DNA from: Chryseobacterium sp. IHB B 17019
Lineage (GTDB): Bacteria; Bacteroidota; Bacteroidia; Flavobacteriales; Weeksellaceae
Length of the DNA stretch: 64,000 bases
Reading direction: 5' to 3'
NCBI RefSeq assembly: GCF_001456155.1
Contig: NZ_CP013293.1
Location: 806,001-870,000, forward strand
Positions 35,147 through 44,416 of this stretch are shown here, one piece after another. Position 1 is the first letter of the stretch; every line of letters begins with the position of its first letter. The notes under the pieces were generated by a model. The model did no database searches, had not been told where the DNA came from, and saw only the letters and a program-made list of their open reading frames with translations. Position numbers and translations under genes: made by a program.

Positions 35147-36010
35147 ATGTCCTCAAACCCTCAAACCCTCAAATTCTCAAACTCAAATACTCACTCAATA
35201 AACTGCAACGGAAGATTAGTCGATTTGTCGACTCCTAAAATCATGGGAATTCTCAATCTTACTCCGGATTCTTTTTCTGATGGCGGCAAATTTAATAATG
35301 AAAAATCTGCTCTGGAGCATGCGGGAAAATTGTTGAAAGAAGGAGCGGAAATTATAGACATTGGCCCACAGTCAACACGTCCGAATGCAGAGTTTCTGCG
35401 TGCAGATCAGGAAATTGAAAGAATTGGAAATGTGATTGCTTTAATTAAAAAAGAATTTCCTGAAGCACTGATTTCGCTGGATACTTTTTATGCTGAAACG
35501 GTAAAATTTGGTTTCAATGAAGGGATTGATATTATTAATGACATCTCTGGCGGACATTATGATGATAAAATGTTTGATACAGCCGCGGAAACAAAACTGC
35601 CGTATATTTTGATGCATGTAAATCCTTCTTACGAAACAATGCATGATAAAATAAAATTCGCTGATATTACACTTTCTGTGAATCAATATTTTTCTGAAAA
35701 AACAGCGGAACTATTAGAAAAAGGGGTTAATGATATTATTCTTGATCCCGGTTTCGGTTTTGGGAAAACAGTGGAAGATCAGATGAAAATGATTGATGAA
35801 GTGGAATTTCTTGGCTTCGAAAAATTTCCTTTGTTAATTGGTATTTCGAGAAAATCTTTCATTTATAAACCTCTAGGAAAGTCAGCTTTAGATGTTAATG
35901 AAGAAACTCAAAAATTACATTTAGAAGTTCTAAAACAAGGAGCGAAAATCCTGAGAGTTCATGATGTTGCCGAAACCAAAAAAACTCTGATGAACTTTTT
36001 AGAGTTATGA
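35147..36010 (+). CDS. folP: Dihydropteroate synthase
   Basis: FolP condenses p-aminobenzoate with hydroxymethyldihydropterin pyrophosphate in folate synthesis. The TIM-barrel protein has KIMGILNLTPDSFSDGG, EIIDIGPQSTRPNA, SLDTFYAETV, INDISGGHYDDKM, ILDPGFGFGKTVEDQ, LIGISRKSF and RVHDVAET, covering all substrate sites. I use the ATG at 35147 (287 aa). ATG 35117 is also downstream of the promoter. The first ~18 residues are encoded in a run of CTCAAAC-like repeats and are probably dispensable. Confidence 0.9.
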   Translation: MSSNPQTLKFSNSNTHSINCNGRLVDLSTPKIMGILNLTPDSFSDGGKFNNEKSALEHAGKLLKEGAEIIDIGPQSTRPNAEFLRADQEIERIGNVIALIKKEFPEALISLDTFYAETVKFGFNEGIDIINDISGGHYDDKMFDTAAETKLPYILMHVNPSYETMHDKIKFADITLSVNQYFSEKTAELLEKGVNDIILDPGFGFGKTVEDQMKMIDEVEFLGFEKFPLLIGISRKSFIYKPLGKSALDVNEETQKLHLEVLKQGAKILRVHDVAETKKTLMNFLEL

Positions 36011-36072
36011 GTTTTGAGTTATGAATTATAAGTTAAAACTACTTTCTTAAAAAACTCATAATTCATAACTAG
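36003..36072. repeat. Intergenic inverted repeat AGTTATGAATTAT
   Basis: AGTTATGAATTAT and ATAATTCATAACT are perfect complements about 35 bp apart between the convergent folP and the 78-aa hypothetical gene. The hairpin is likely a bidirectional terminator-like structure built from repeated words. Confidence 0.55.
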
Positions 36073-36305
36073 TTTAAATATGACAATTTATCAGCAAACT
36101 GTTTTGAAAACTCTTTCCTGTCTTCTTCAAGTTTTTCCTGAGTAGCCGGCAGAAAGTAATTGAAAAGAATTTTATCTTCATTGTCCAGAAAGATGATTTC
36201 TTTCTCGTTTCCGTCAATCATTTGGGAGAAAATTTCCCACATTGAGGTGTCTTTTAGTCTTAATAATTCGAAGAATTGCTCTGCTTTTATTTCTATTTTT
36301 TGCAT
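36069..36305 (-). CDS. Small hypothetical protein (78 aa)
   Basis: MQKIEIKAEQFFELLRLKDTS begins an acidic soluble protein with an IFSQMIDGNEKEIIFLDNED centre and a helical charged C-terminus (EKLEEDRKEFSKQFADKL). It is likely a conserved small protein of this genus. I recognise no domain. It is encoded convergently with folP and downstream of nothing obvious on its own strand. Confidence 0.6.
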   Translation of the reverse strand: MQKIEIKAEQFFELLRLKDTSMWEIFSQMIDGNEKEIIFLDNEDKILFNYFLPATQEKLEEDRKEFSKQFADKLSYLN

Positions 36306-36349
36306 TAATTTTTATTATTAATTACCTATTGTTTCTACTGTAAACTACT

Positions 36350-36400
36350 TCGTTAAAAATTCTTTGAACTTTCGCCACCCCTCCAAAGAAGAGGAATTTT
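36350..36400. repeat. CACCCC/GGGG hairpin element, copy B
   Basis: CGTTAAAAATTCTTTGAA then CTTTCGCCACCCCTCCAAAG then AAGAGGAATTTT parallels copy A at 29151-29216. CCCCTC and GAGG can pair. Confidence 0.5.
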
Positions 36401-36411
36401 GACAGCCAGAA

Positions 36412-38823
36412 TTAAAATTCTAATAATTTTAATTTAAACTGAATGGCAAAGTTTTGTTTAAAATTTCTGGTGGCATAATATCCAACTCTATAAAATAATC
36501 CTAAATTAAAATATGTTGAAAGAAAATTATTCCATTCCAACCCGACTTCCTGATAAAGGTGATTCAGCGGCCGGAACCTGAACTGATGATATTCAGGATG
36601 ATCCATATTCCCGATTGTACCTCTTAATACAAAATCAAAACTTGAAATATTTTGGCCTAAACTTTTAAAATAAAAAGGAAGTTTATGGGTGAAATAATAA
36701 GCTATAAACTTGTCATTATAATATTTTCCACCTTCCAGGGTCGCAAATCCCAAAAATGAAGTAAAGTTGAAATTAAAATCCCTTCTCGGCGAAGCCAGTC
36801 CGTTCATCGTAAAATTTTTCCAGATCGGGGCATCTCCGAAAACCATACCTCCATACAACCTGAATCCCGTAGTTCCCAACATAGTTTTAAAATTGTGTAC
36901 GAAAAGTGCATCAAATCGGGTATAATTAAAATCTCCACCCAAAATTTTATAACTCTGTTCGTAATTAAAATACAGTTCAGGATACTTCTGATCGATCAGG
37001 GATTTCCCTTGTGGAGTCATAATATTGGTAGAATTCGGAGAAAATTTTAATGTAAATAAAGTACTGAAATTATCGAATGCCGAACCCCTGTTTCTGAAAG
37101 AATAATCGAACATGGCTTCTTCATAATTCCTTCTTGCCGCAAAAACAAGTGTCAAACCGTTCGTAACATCGTTCAAATAAGACAGGGAAGCGCTTCGGAA
37201 GCGGTAATATCTGTCATTATTTAAGTTATTTCCATAATTGGCCATCCTCATTTTGAAGTTCCAGAGTCTTCGGTAAAATTCTCCGGAAGCCGTCACATCA
37301 TCGGTGTATTCGAGCCTGAAAAATGAATTTTTGTCGAGTGTAGTTTTCACGTCAAGACCAATTCCGTATTTCCATCTATCATCCTTAAAACCGTAAGCAA
37401 AATAATAATCCGGTGAAAAATAAGGATTGAATGTCTCGTTAAGCTTAGCCTTCAAACCAACTCTGAAACCTTCATACAGATTATAATTCACAATTTCATC
37501 CACTGCGAAATCCAAAATTCCGACACGGATCTGCCCGTTTAACAGACCTGTTAAAACTCTGGCTTTCGTATCAATATTATAGATTTTTCCCAGACTATCA
37601 ATGGTTGTATAAGTGTTTCTTTCTCTTGCTGTTAGTGGATCTGTTCTATATTGGTCTAATGTTTTTCCGTCTGTATTTTTTACTGAAAAAGTATAGCCTT
37701 TGAAATCATTTTTATCATTTTCTATGGGTGATTTGAAATCAAAATACCTCGAAGTAAGGAAAGCATAGGTCCCAAAACTTCTTTTATTTTTTCTTTCGTG
37801 CTTTTCTTCCGGCTGTTCTTTTTCCTCCTCCATCGCCATATTGCTCATTCTGAGCTTCACTGTTTCGTGGGCGAGAAACCATTTATTGTTAAAGAAAACC
37901 CAAGTGCTGGTAATAATTCCGTCGTTTTTATTTTTACTGAAATTTTCGATTTTTTTTATTCCATATGTTTCAGTGTCAATATAGATAACACCGTTATATT
38001 TTCTTTTTTTGTCATTTTTTTTATAATTGACTTCCCTAAAGCGGATGACGAAATTTTTTCTTCCATCCATTTCAATGGTATCGGTAAGGAAAAATCTGTA
38101 AAGACCTCTGTTTTCCTGTTTTAATTGATTCGGAAGCTTGTCCCTATTGCTTTGCTGAAGGGCGATCATTTCATAGATCGGTTGTTTAAGACCGGAAATT
38201 CTGTTATCTAAAATATTGATTTTTTCGCCGTAAGGTTTTGAATATAAAAACTCTTGAGCCCTTTCCCAAAGGAATAATTTACTTTTTGAAAATATTTTTC
38301 GGGCAGAAATATTATTTAATGAATCTTTTTTTCTTTTTTCCTTAAAAAAATTACTGTTTTCAAAAAATTCATTGAATTGCGAGATGCTGTCTTCATCAAT
38401 ATCCAACGAAACTTTTTCATAAGATTTATAAGTGTAAGAATCCAGTGTTTTAGGGGAATTTTCTTTGAAAAGGTGATTTACCTTTTTCAGGATTTCCAAG
38501 GCTCTGGGATCACTTTTATCCTCAATTATTACCGTTTCAATTGAGGTAGTTTTAGAGGATTTTTTTAGCAGGGAAATTTTGATGTCATCTTCTACAACGG
38601 CTGTCTCTGGCTGATAATCTTTAGTCTGAATCTGAATGCTTTTACATTTTGTATTGAATTCTAAAAAGCCCTGCGAATCTGTTTGGCCTAAGATTTTTCC
38701 TTTGCAGGAGATGGTTGCGTTTGAAACAGGTGTTTTATTAACATCGTCAACAACAGTAATCTTTGATTGTGAAAAACCAAAAGAATATGCCCAGAAAAAT
38801 AAAAATAATAAAACCCTTTTCAT
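36412..38823 (-). CDS. DUF5686 outer-membrane protein with CarboxypepD_reg-like domain
   Basis: The 803-aa protein has a signal peptide (FFWAYSFGFSQ), a carboxypeptidase regulatory-like beta-sandwich (SKITVVDDVNKTPVSNATI, about residues 19-95), the DUF5686 region (YKSYEKVSLDIDEDSI; FLWERAQEFLYSKPYGEKINILDNRISGLK), and a long C-terminal beta-barrel with alternating aromatic strands that ends in FAIQFKLKLLEF, a typical outer-membrane terminal strand. The combination resembles TonB-receptor-like proteins without a plug. The substrate is unknown. The gene is monocistronic. Confidence 0.88.
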   Translation of the reverse strand: MKRVLLFLFFWAYSFGFSQSKITVVDDVNKTPVSNATISCKGKILGQTDSQGFLEFNTKCKSIQIQTKDYQPETAVVEDDIKISLLKKSSKTTSIETVIIEDKSDPRALEILKKVNHLFKENSPKTLDSYTYKSYEKVSLDIDEDSISQFNEFFENSNFFKEKRKKDSLNNISARKIFSKSKLFLWERAQEFLYSKPYGEKINILDNRISGLKQPIYEMIALQQSNRDKLPNQLKQENRGLYRFFLTDTIEMDGRKNFVIRFREVNYKKNDKKRKYNGVIYIDTETYGIKKIENFSKNKNDGIITSTWVFFNNKWFLAHETVKLRMSNMAMEEEKEQPEEKHERKNKRSFGTYAFLTSRYFDFKSPIENDKNDFKGYTFSVKNTDGKTLDQYRTDPLTARERNTYTTIDSLGKIYNIDTKARVLTGLLNGQIRVGILDFAVDEIVNYNLYEGFRVGLKAKLNETFNPYFSPDYYFAYGFKDDRWKYGIGLDVKTTLDKNSFFRLEYTDDVTASGEFYRRLWNFKMRMANYGNNLNNDRYYRFRSASLSYLNDVTNGLTLVFAARRNYEEAMFDYSFRNRGSAFDNFSTLFTLKFSPNSTNIMTPQGKSLIDQKYPELYFNYEQSYKILGGDFNYTRFDALFVHNFKTMLGTTGFRLYGGMVFGDAPIWKNFTMNGLASPRRDFNFNFTSFLGFATLEGGKYYNDKFIAYYFTHKLPFYFKSLGQNISSFDFVLRGTIGNMDHPEYHQFRFRPLNHLYQEVGLEWNNFLSTYFNLGLFYRVGYYATRNFKQNFAIQFKLKLLEF

Positions 38824-38958
38824 TTTGAAAAACTGGGTAAAATTAGTGATATTTATTGTCCTGGAAAAGTTTTGTTAATTGATATTAATACGATCTGTAA
38901 TCGGAATTATCTTTCAAAACAAAGAAAAATCCCAATATAGCGGTAGTTTTTAATTTAA

Positions 38959-39945
38959 TTAAGGATTCATAATTTTGATGAGATCTTTTGTTACTTTAAA
39001 ATTAGGTTTTCGAAGAACATTATCGTAGGCTGAGATCAATGGTGCATCCCTGTCTATTCCATACGAGAAAACACCGCCTTTTTTCCCCGAAGCGGGTTGC
39101 CAGCTTGCAAAATTGTAAGCATGTCCGGTTCCGTTTTGCGGATATGTCACATCATTCCAGTAATTGTTTGGATAACCGTTTTCTTCATAAAATGAAAAAC
39201 CCGGTAAAAACTTCTTCATGCTGATATATGGAGCATACTGTCCGGATACCGTTGTAAGATAAGAAGTGTTTTTTCCATAAGCCTGAAGGAATACGTAGTT
39301 GTATCGGGAAGCCGTCTGAATAAAGAATGATGTTGGAGGCATATTGGTGTCATAAATAAATGCTTTACCCGTAGAAGATTTCGGTCCAAAATATTTAGAT
39401 AAAGCTTTTGTGGCGGCAACAAATTTGGTAAGAGTTGTGCCACTTGGAGTGCTCTCCACATCGATATCGATACCGTCTAAATTGTATTGTCCCACCCATT
39501 TATTGTAAATTCCCTGGGCCCAGGACGAATATCCTATGGAATCCTGGGTTCCGGTAGTTACTGCACTGCTCAAATCTCCAAGTGTAATGATTGCTTTGGT
39601 TCCTCTTTTATGAAGATAAGGAACATATTTATTTTTTAAAGTGTTCCAATAAGGGTTATTATCAGGGGTATAATCCGGGAAAACCATTACCATGTCCAGA
39701 CTGTCCGGAAGCCATTTCATTGTGGGAAGATTTCCGCTTGCTGTTGCGCTGTCTCTCCACGTCCTGTAATAGCCGACCGAAAGCTGATGGTCACTGTTTT
39801 TGTAAGCTATGAGCTTGTCGAAATTTTGTCCGTGTGATGGAACAGATGGTTGGGAATCTGATTCGTCTTCGTTTCTACATTGAATAAGAAGCATTATGGC
39901 TGCAAAGAGGCATAATGCAAAAGAGTAATTTGCATGTTTCATCAT
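38959..39945 (-). CDS. GH18 endo-beta-N-acetylglucosaminidase-like lipoprotein
   Basis: The 328-aa protein has a lipoprotein signal (FAAIMLLIQC). The GH18 barrel includes SVGYYRTWRD, MVMVFPDY, AIITLGDLS, and the catalytic DGIDIDVES (DxxDxDxE, about residues 158-166), then YVFLQAYGKN and GKKGGVFSYGIDRD near the end. The order of motifs and the ALSKYFGP and GGVFSYGID segments recall Elizabethkingia EndoF2/EndoF3 enzymes, which cleave the chitobiose core of N-glycans. Surface release of host glycans is plausible; the exact glycan type cannot be read from sequence. Confidence 0.85.
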   Translation of the reverse strand: MMKHANYSFALCLFAAIMLLIQCRNEDESDSQPSVPSHGQNFDKLIAYKNSDHQLSVGYYRTWRDSATASGNLPTMKWLPDSLDMVMVFPDYTPDNNPYWNTLKNKYVPYLHKRGTKAIITLGDLSSAVTTGTQDSIGYSSWAQGIYNKWVGQYNLDGIDIDVESTPSGTTLTKFVAATKALSKYFGPKSSTGKAFIYDTNMPPTSFFIQTASRYNYVFLQAYGKNTSYLTTVSGQYAPYISMKKFLPGFSFYEENGYPNNYWNDVTYPQNGTGHAYNFASWQPASGKKGGVFSYGIDRDAPLISAYDNVLRKPNFKVTKDLIKIMNP

Positions 39946-40024
39946 TTGTTAATTTAATTTTTACGATCAGTAAGATACAAAAAAAACCAAATCAACAAAT
40001 GATTGTAACATATTTTATTAATAA

Positions 40025-42628
40025 TTAAATATTTAATGCTTTTTGGTAGGCATTTTCTAATCCGTCAAGATTTTTTCCTCCAGCTGTTGCGAAGCCCGGA
40101 TTTCCACCGCCGCCGCCTTGGATTTCTTTAGCTAAATCTTTAACGATTGTCCCTGCCTGGTAACTTGCTGCCAAATCATCGGAAACACCAACGGTAATCA
40201 TCGGTTTGTCGTCTGCATTTGAAAGAATAATTGTCACCGAAGTCGGGATTTCTTTCTTCAACTGGAACACGATATCTTTTACAGAGCCTGCATCCAGAGA
40301 GGTTTTCCTCACTAAAAGCTGCTTATCACCTTTTTGTTCGTAAGCATTTTTCCAGTCGCCGATTTCTCCTTTTGCTTTTTCTTTTTTGAAAGCTTCAATT
40401 TCTGATTTTAAAGAAGAATTTTCCTCAATTAATTTCTCGATTGATCTTACGACATCTTTAGATTTTAACAATTGAGAAAGCTCAATCATTTGTTTTTCTA
40501 AACCTTTGAAATATTCATCAGATTTATCTCCTGAAATAGCTTCAATCCTTCTGATTCCCGCAGCTGCAGAACTTTCGGAAGTAATTTTAAAATGCCCGAT
40601 TTCACTCGTATTTTTCACGTGAGTTCCACCACAGAGTTCCTTTGAACTTCCGAACTGGATCATTCTTACGCTGTCTCCATATTTTTCACCAAACAAAGCC
40701 ATTGCACCTTTGTCGATCGCTTCTTTAATCGGGATATTTCTGAATTCCTGTAAAGCAATACTTTCCTTGATTTTTGCATTCACTTTTTCTTCAATCAAAG
40801 CCAGCTCTTCTTCCGTCATTTTATTAAAATGCGAGAAGTCAAAACGCAGATAATCAGGACCAACGTAAGAGCCTTTCTGCTCAACGTGAGTTCCCAAAAC
40901 CTCTCTCAAAGCCTCATGTAAAAGGTGAGTTACCGAGTGATTGGCCTGAGAATTTTTTCTGTCGGTTGCATTTACTTTAGCATAGAAAAGTGCGCCTGCA
41001 TCTTTCGGAAGACCATTGATTAATGAAATAATTAATCCGTTTTCCTTTTTCGTTTCTAAAACTTCGAAACTTTCAACAGCATTTTCAAGAACGCCTTTAT
41101 CACCAACCTGTCCACCGCCTTCAGGGTAGAAAGGAGAGTTGCTCAACACAACCTGATAAAATTCGCCGTCTTTATTTTCTACTTTTCTGTATCTTGTAAT
41201 GTATGTTTCCGCTTCAATTTGGTCGTACCCTACGAAGTTTTCTTCTCTTTCCTCTAAAGTTACCCAATCGTAAACTTTCTGAGCAGAATCAGCTTTTGAA
41301 CGAAGTTTTTGTTTCTCCATTTCAGCTTCAAATCCTGCTTCATCGATAGTTAAGCCTTTTTCTTCCGCAATAATTCTTGTTAGATCATCAGGGAAACCAT
41401 AAGTATCATATAATTCAAAAACTTCTTCGCTTGGTAAAACGTTCGAGTTATTTGCAATTGTCTGCTGAATTAATTTTTCAACTCTGATCAAGCCGTTTTC
41501 AATTGTTTTTAAGAATGAATCTTCCTCACTTTTAATAACTTCGGTTACCAATTTTCCTTGTTTTCCCAATTCAGGGAAGAATGGTCCCATCTGATCTTTA
41601 AGAACTGAAACCAATTCAAAAAGGAAAGGTTCTTTTCTATCTAAAAATCGGTAAGAATAAGAAATGGCCCTTCTCAAAATTCTTCTGATAACGTAGCCTG
41701 CGCCTCCGTTTGAAGGCAATTGTCCGTCTGCAATCGCAAAAGAAACCGCCCTGATGTGATCTACCACAACACGGATCGCAATATCTTTTTCGTCTTCTAA
41801 AATTCCCGTGTATTTTTTACCTGAAAGCTCTTCAACCTTAGCAATTAAAGGCGTGAAAACATCCGTGTCATAATTGGAAGACTTCCCCTGAAGTGCCATA
41901 CAAAGACGCTCGAAGCCCATCCCTGTGTCAATATGTTTTGCTGGAAGATTTTCTAATTCTCCGTCTGCCTTACGGTTATATTGCATGAAAACGAGATTCC
42001 AGATTTCAACAACTTGAGGGTGGTCATTATTTACCAGTTCAAGCCCTGAAACCTTAGCTTTTTCTTCCGGAGTTCTCAAATCAACATGGATTTCTGAGCA
42101 AGGTCCACAAGGTCCGCTCGCACCCATTTCCCAGAAATTATCTTTCTTATTTCCGTTGATTATCCTGTCTTCCGAAATGTGAGATTTCCAGAAGTCATAA
42201 GCATCCTGATCTCTTTCCAGATTCTCGGAAGCGTCTCCTTCAAAAATTGTTACATAAATATTTTCTTTCGGAATTCCGTAAACTTCCGTCAACAATTCCC
42301 AGGCAAAAGCAATAGCATCTTTCTTAAAGTAATCACCAAAAGACCAGTTCCCCAACATCTCAAACATGGTGTGGTGATAAGTATCTCTACCTACATCATC
42401 CAAATCATTATGTTTCCCGGAAACTCTCAGACACTTTTGTGTATCGGCAATTCTTGAGGCGGTAGGTGTCTTGTAGCCTAAGAAAAAATCCTTGAACTGC
42501 GTCATTCCTGAGTTGGAAAACATTAGAGTAGGGTCGTCTTTCAGCACAATCGGCGCCGAAGGAACGATAAGGTGGTCTTTACTTTTAAAATAATCTAAAA
42601 ATTTTTGACGTATCTCTTGTGATGTCAT
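40025..42628 (-). CDS. alaS: Alanine--tRNA ligase
   Basis: AlaRS charges tRNA-Ala. The 867-aa protein is full length: N-terminal class II core (EIRQKFLDYFKSKDHLIVPS, FSNSGMTQFKDFFLG, ASGPCGPCSEIHVD), the tRNA-recognition domain, the editing domain with HSVTHLLHEALREVLG and CGGTHVKNTSEIGHF (metal-binding HxxxH and CxxxH), a coiled coil and the C-terminal glycine-rich GGGGGNPGFATAGGK. It is monocistronic. No T-box or leader peptide is visible upstream. Confidence 0.96.
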   Translation of the reverse strand: MTSQEIRQKFLDYFKSKDHLIVPSAPIVLKDDPTLMFSNSGMTQFKDFFLGYKTPTASRIADTQKCLRVSGKHNDLDDVGRDTYHHTMFEMLGNWSFGDYFKKDAIAFAWELLTEVYGIPKENIYVTIFEGDASENLERDQDAYDFWKSHISEDRIINGNKKDNFWEMGASGPCGPCSEIHVDLRTPEEKAKVSGLELVNNDHPQVVEIWNLVFMQYNRKADGELENLPAKHIDTGMGFERLCMALQGKSSNYDTDVFTPLIAKVEELSGKKYTGILEDEKDIAIRVVVDHIRAVSFAIADGQLPSNGGAGYVIRRILRRAISYSYRFLDRKEPFLFELVSVLKDQMGPFFPELGKQGKLVTEVIKSEEDSFLKTIENGLIRVEKLIQQTIANNSNVLPSEEVFELYDTYGFPDDLTRIIAEEKGLTIDEAGFEAEMEKQKLRSKADSAQKVYDWVTLEEREENFVGYDQIEAETYITRYRKVENKDGEFYQVVLSNSPFYPEGGGQVGDKGVLENAVESFEVLETKKENGLIISLINGLPKDAGALFYAKVNATDRKNSQANHSVTHLLHEALREVLGTHVEQKGSYVGPDYLRFDFSHFNKMTEEELALIEEKVNAKIKESIALQEFRNIPIKEAIDKGAMALFGEKYGDSVRMIQFGSSKELCGGTHVKNTSEIGHFKITSESSAAAGIRRIEAISGDKSDEYFKGLEKQMIELSQLLKSKDVVRSIEKLIEENSSLKSEIEAFKKEKAKGEIGDWKNAYEQKGDKQLLVRKTSLDAGSVKDIVFQLKKEIPTSVTIILSNADDKPMITVGVSDDLAASYQAGTIVKDLAKEIQGGGGGNPGFATAGGKNLDGLENAYQKALNI

Positions 42629-42748
42629 ATTATGATTGCTTTGCTTTTTACAAATTTTTGATAAGATGCAAATTTACTATTTTTAGGTGATTTAGTTTTA
42701 AATATTTAATACTTTTAAAAAGATTGTTTTAATAGTTTGAAACATTTT

Positions 42749-42832
42749 TAGGAGCTATTTCCCGCTTTCCGTTGCAATCTTTTTTTTCAAAAAAGGATTT
42801 TCACTTCAATCGGGGCTAGGGTTTTTGTCGTT
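42749..42832 (+). repeat. REP-like interspersed element, copy 2
   Basis: It begins AGGAGCTATTTCCCGCTTTCC and ends CAATCGGGGCTAGGGT. CCCG pairs with CGGG and AGC with GCT. The inner AATCTTTTTT/AAAAAAGGATT is an inverted repeat. It shares its ends with copies 1 and 3 and has the same orientation. Confidence 0.7.
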
Positions 42833-42866
42833 TTTCGATCTGTCACCATTGATTCAACTATAGAGT

Positions 42867-42954
42867 TTGTCACCCTGAAAGATCTCAACAGTTGAAAGGG
42901 AAGAATCTTTTCATAATAATCCTAATACTTTGTTGAGATCCTTTCAGGTGACAA
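42867..42954. mobile_element. MITE-like inverted repeat, GTCACC type
   Basis: The left arm TTGTCACCCTGAAAGATCTC (42867-) plus AACA and the right arm TGTTGAGATCCTTTCAGGTG (42931-) plus ACAA are inverted copies of about 24 bp separated by 40 bp. The ends read TTGTCACC/GGTGACAA. No transposase lies nearby. It shares its spacer with REP-like copy 2, between alaS and the sigma factor gene. Confidence 0.55.
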
Positions 42955-42985
42955 CTCAGCGTTTTCATATTATAGTAAACAAAAC

Positions 42986-43017
42986 TTTGCGCTTTTCCGT
43001 TTAACTTATTATCTTCG
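42986..43017 (+). promoter_or_regulatory. Bacteroidota promoter of the sigma factor gene
   Basis: TTTG at 42986-42989 and TATCTTCG at 43010-43017 are separated by 20 bp, matching the TTTG/TAnnTTTG arrangement. A start point near 43024 gives a leader of about 22 nt. Confidence 0.6.
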
Positions 43018-43045
43018 TTACCATCTGAAAAGATAAAGTTTTAAT

Positions 43046-43600
43046 ATGACGAAAAATGAAACGATAAAAAGCTGGGTAGAGCAATACTCAGGGCCATTGC
43101 TGAGACGGGCGGTCTACCTGCTGTCGGATAAAGTGGAGGCAGAAGATGTTGTTCAGGAAGTTTTTATTGCTGCTGTTTCGTCTTTTGATTCTTTTGAGGG
43201 TAAAAGCCAGCCTTTGACTTGGCTGATGACAATTCTAAACAGAAAAGTTGCCGATTTTTACCGTAGAAAATATAAATCTGACCCCCAAATAAACCTCGAT
43301 CATTTTTTTGACGAAACCGGTTCGTGGAAAAATAATAATGTTCTGAATGATTGGGATGCTTCAAGCAAAGAAACCGAGCTTCTGGATGATAAAGATTTTA
43401 ATAAAACATTGGAAGATTGTATTGAGGATTTGCCCTCCAGATGGAAAATCCCCATGAAAATGTATTATCTTGAAGAAAAAAAAGCACCGGAAGTGAGTCA
43501 GGAATTAAATATTTCTACGACTAATCTTTGGAAGATCTTACAGCGAAGCAGAATGCAATTGAGAGAATGTCTGGAATTTAACTGGTTTGCAAAGTTATAA
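43046..43600 (+). CDS. RNA polymerase sigma factor, ECF type
   Basis: The 184-aa protein has region 2 (SGPLLRRAVYLLSDKVEAEDVVQEVFIAA, FEGKSQPLTWLMTILNRKVADFYRR) and region 4 (LEDCIEDLPSRWKIPMKMYYLEEKKAPEVSQELNI, then TNLWKILQRSRMQLREC). No region 1 or 3 is present, consistent with group IV. Its TAA overlaps the ATG of a zinc-type anti-sigma gene by one base. The downstream genes, an RclC-like membrane protein and MsrA-MsrB, suggest an oxidant-stress regulon. Confidence 0.88.
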   Translation: MTKNETIKSWVEQYSGPLLRRAVYLLSDKVEAEDVVQEVFIAAVSSFDSFEGKSQPLTWLMTILNRKVADFYRRKYKSDPQINLDHFFDETGSWKNNNVLNDWDASSKETELLDDKDFNKTLEDCIEDLPSRWKIPMKMYYLEEKKAPEVSQELNISTTNLWKILQRSRMQLRECLEFNWFAKL

Positions 43601-43887
43601 TGATTGAAATGTTAAAAAAAATTATACATATTATATTTTTACCATGCAGTGAAGCTACTTTACTCATGGAAAAACGAAATGCCGAAAACATTTCTCCGAA
43701 AGAGAACTGGAAACTTAACCTGCATTTAAAAATCTGTAAATGGTGCAGGGCGTATAAAGAAAAACTCGAAATTCTTGATGATATTTTAAAAAGAAAATTT
43801 TATCAGGAACAAGAAAAACAAACTGTTAATGATTCTGAAATTCAGGGGTTTAAAAATAAAATACTCGGAAATTTAGATATTAAATAA
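43600..43887 (+). CDS. Zinc-binding anti-sigma-like protein
   Basis: The 95-aa soluble protein has an early FLPCSEATLLMEK segment and the H-x3-C-x2-C motif HLKICKWC (about residues 43-50) typical of zf-HC2 anti-sigma domains, followed by a helical tail. It lacks a membrane anchor. In ZAS proteins, oxidation of these cysteines releases the sigma factor. Start/stop overlap with the sigma gene (TAATG) indicates translational coupling. The role as anti-sigma is inferred from context and motif. Confidence 0.75.
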   Translation: MIEMLKKIIHIIFLPCSEATLLMEKRNAENISPKENWKLNLHLKICKWCRAYKEKLEILDDILKRKFYQEQEKQTVNDSEIQGFKNKILGNLDIK

Positions 43888-43963
43888 AAATTGTGTCAGG
43901 ATTTTGAAATGGTTCCGACTATACTTTTGAAAATAATAAAGTATCAATTCAAAATCTTAAAAT

Positions 43964-44416
43964 ATGAACGGAACTACACCAATGACCAGCCAACGGAGCC
44001 CGACTTATAAGCTCGGTTATTACACTTCACTTTTCGGGGCGGCACTTATTTTACTCTGGATCGGAATTTTCAAATTCACGCCCACAGAAGCTGCAGCAAT
44101 AAAACCTTTAGTAGAAAACCACTTTCTTACTTTTTGGATATATAAAACTCTCAGTATTCAGACTGTGTCAAATGCTATCGGAGTGATAGAAATTATCATT
44201 GCTTTACTTTTACTATTTAGTGTGAAATTTGCATCACTAAAGAAGTTTGCCGGAATCGGGATGATCATCACTTTTCTGGTCACACTGAGCTACCTGTTTA
44301 CAACTCCCGGAGTTTGGAAAATAGTAGATGGAGTGCCCATCACAGATTTTTTCATCTTAAAAGATCTGATGCTTTTAGGATTTGGATTAATGATTTTAAA
44401 TGAAAAAAATGAATAA
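43964..44416 (+). CDS. DUF417/YkgB (RclC-like) membrane protein
   Basis: The 150-aa protein has four membrane helices. [24 protein letters not shown] and [17 protein letters not shown] are typical of the DUF417 family, which includes E. coli RclC (YkgB), part of the reactive-chlorine resistance operon. The mechanism of RclC is not well defined. The gene sits between a redox-type sigma/anti-sigma pair and msrAB, which supports a role in oxidant resistance. Its stop overlaps or nearly abuts the start of the next gene. Confidence 0.82.
   Translation: MNGTTPMTSQRSPTYKLGYYTSLFGAALILLWIGIFKFTPTEAAAIKPLVENHFLTFWIYKTLSIQTVSNAIGVIEIIIALLLLFSVKFASLKKFAGIGMIITFLVTLSYLFTTPGVWKIVDGVPITDFFILKDLMLLGFGLMILNEKNE

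Noticed and set aside
42629..42748. T-box or leader peptide before alaS
   Set aside because: No hairpin, T-box sequence or short ORF with Ala codons is visible in the leader.
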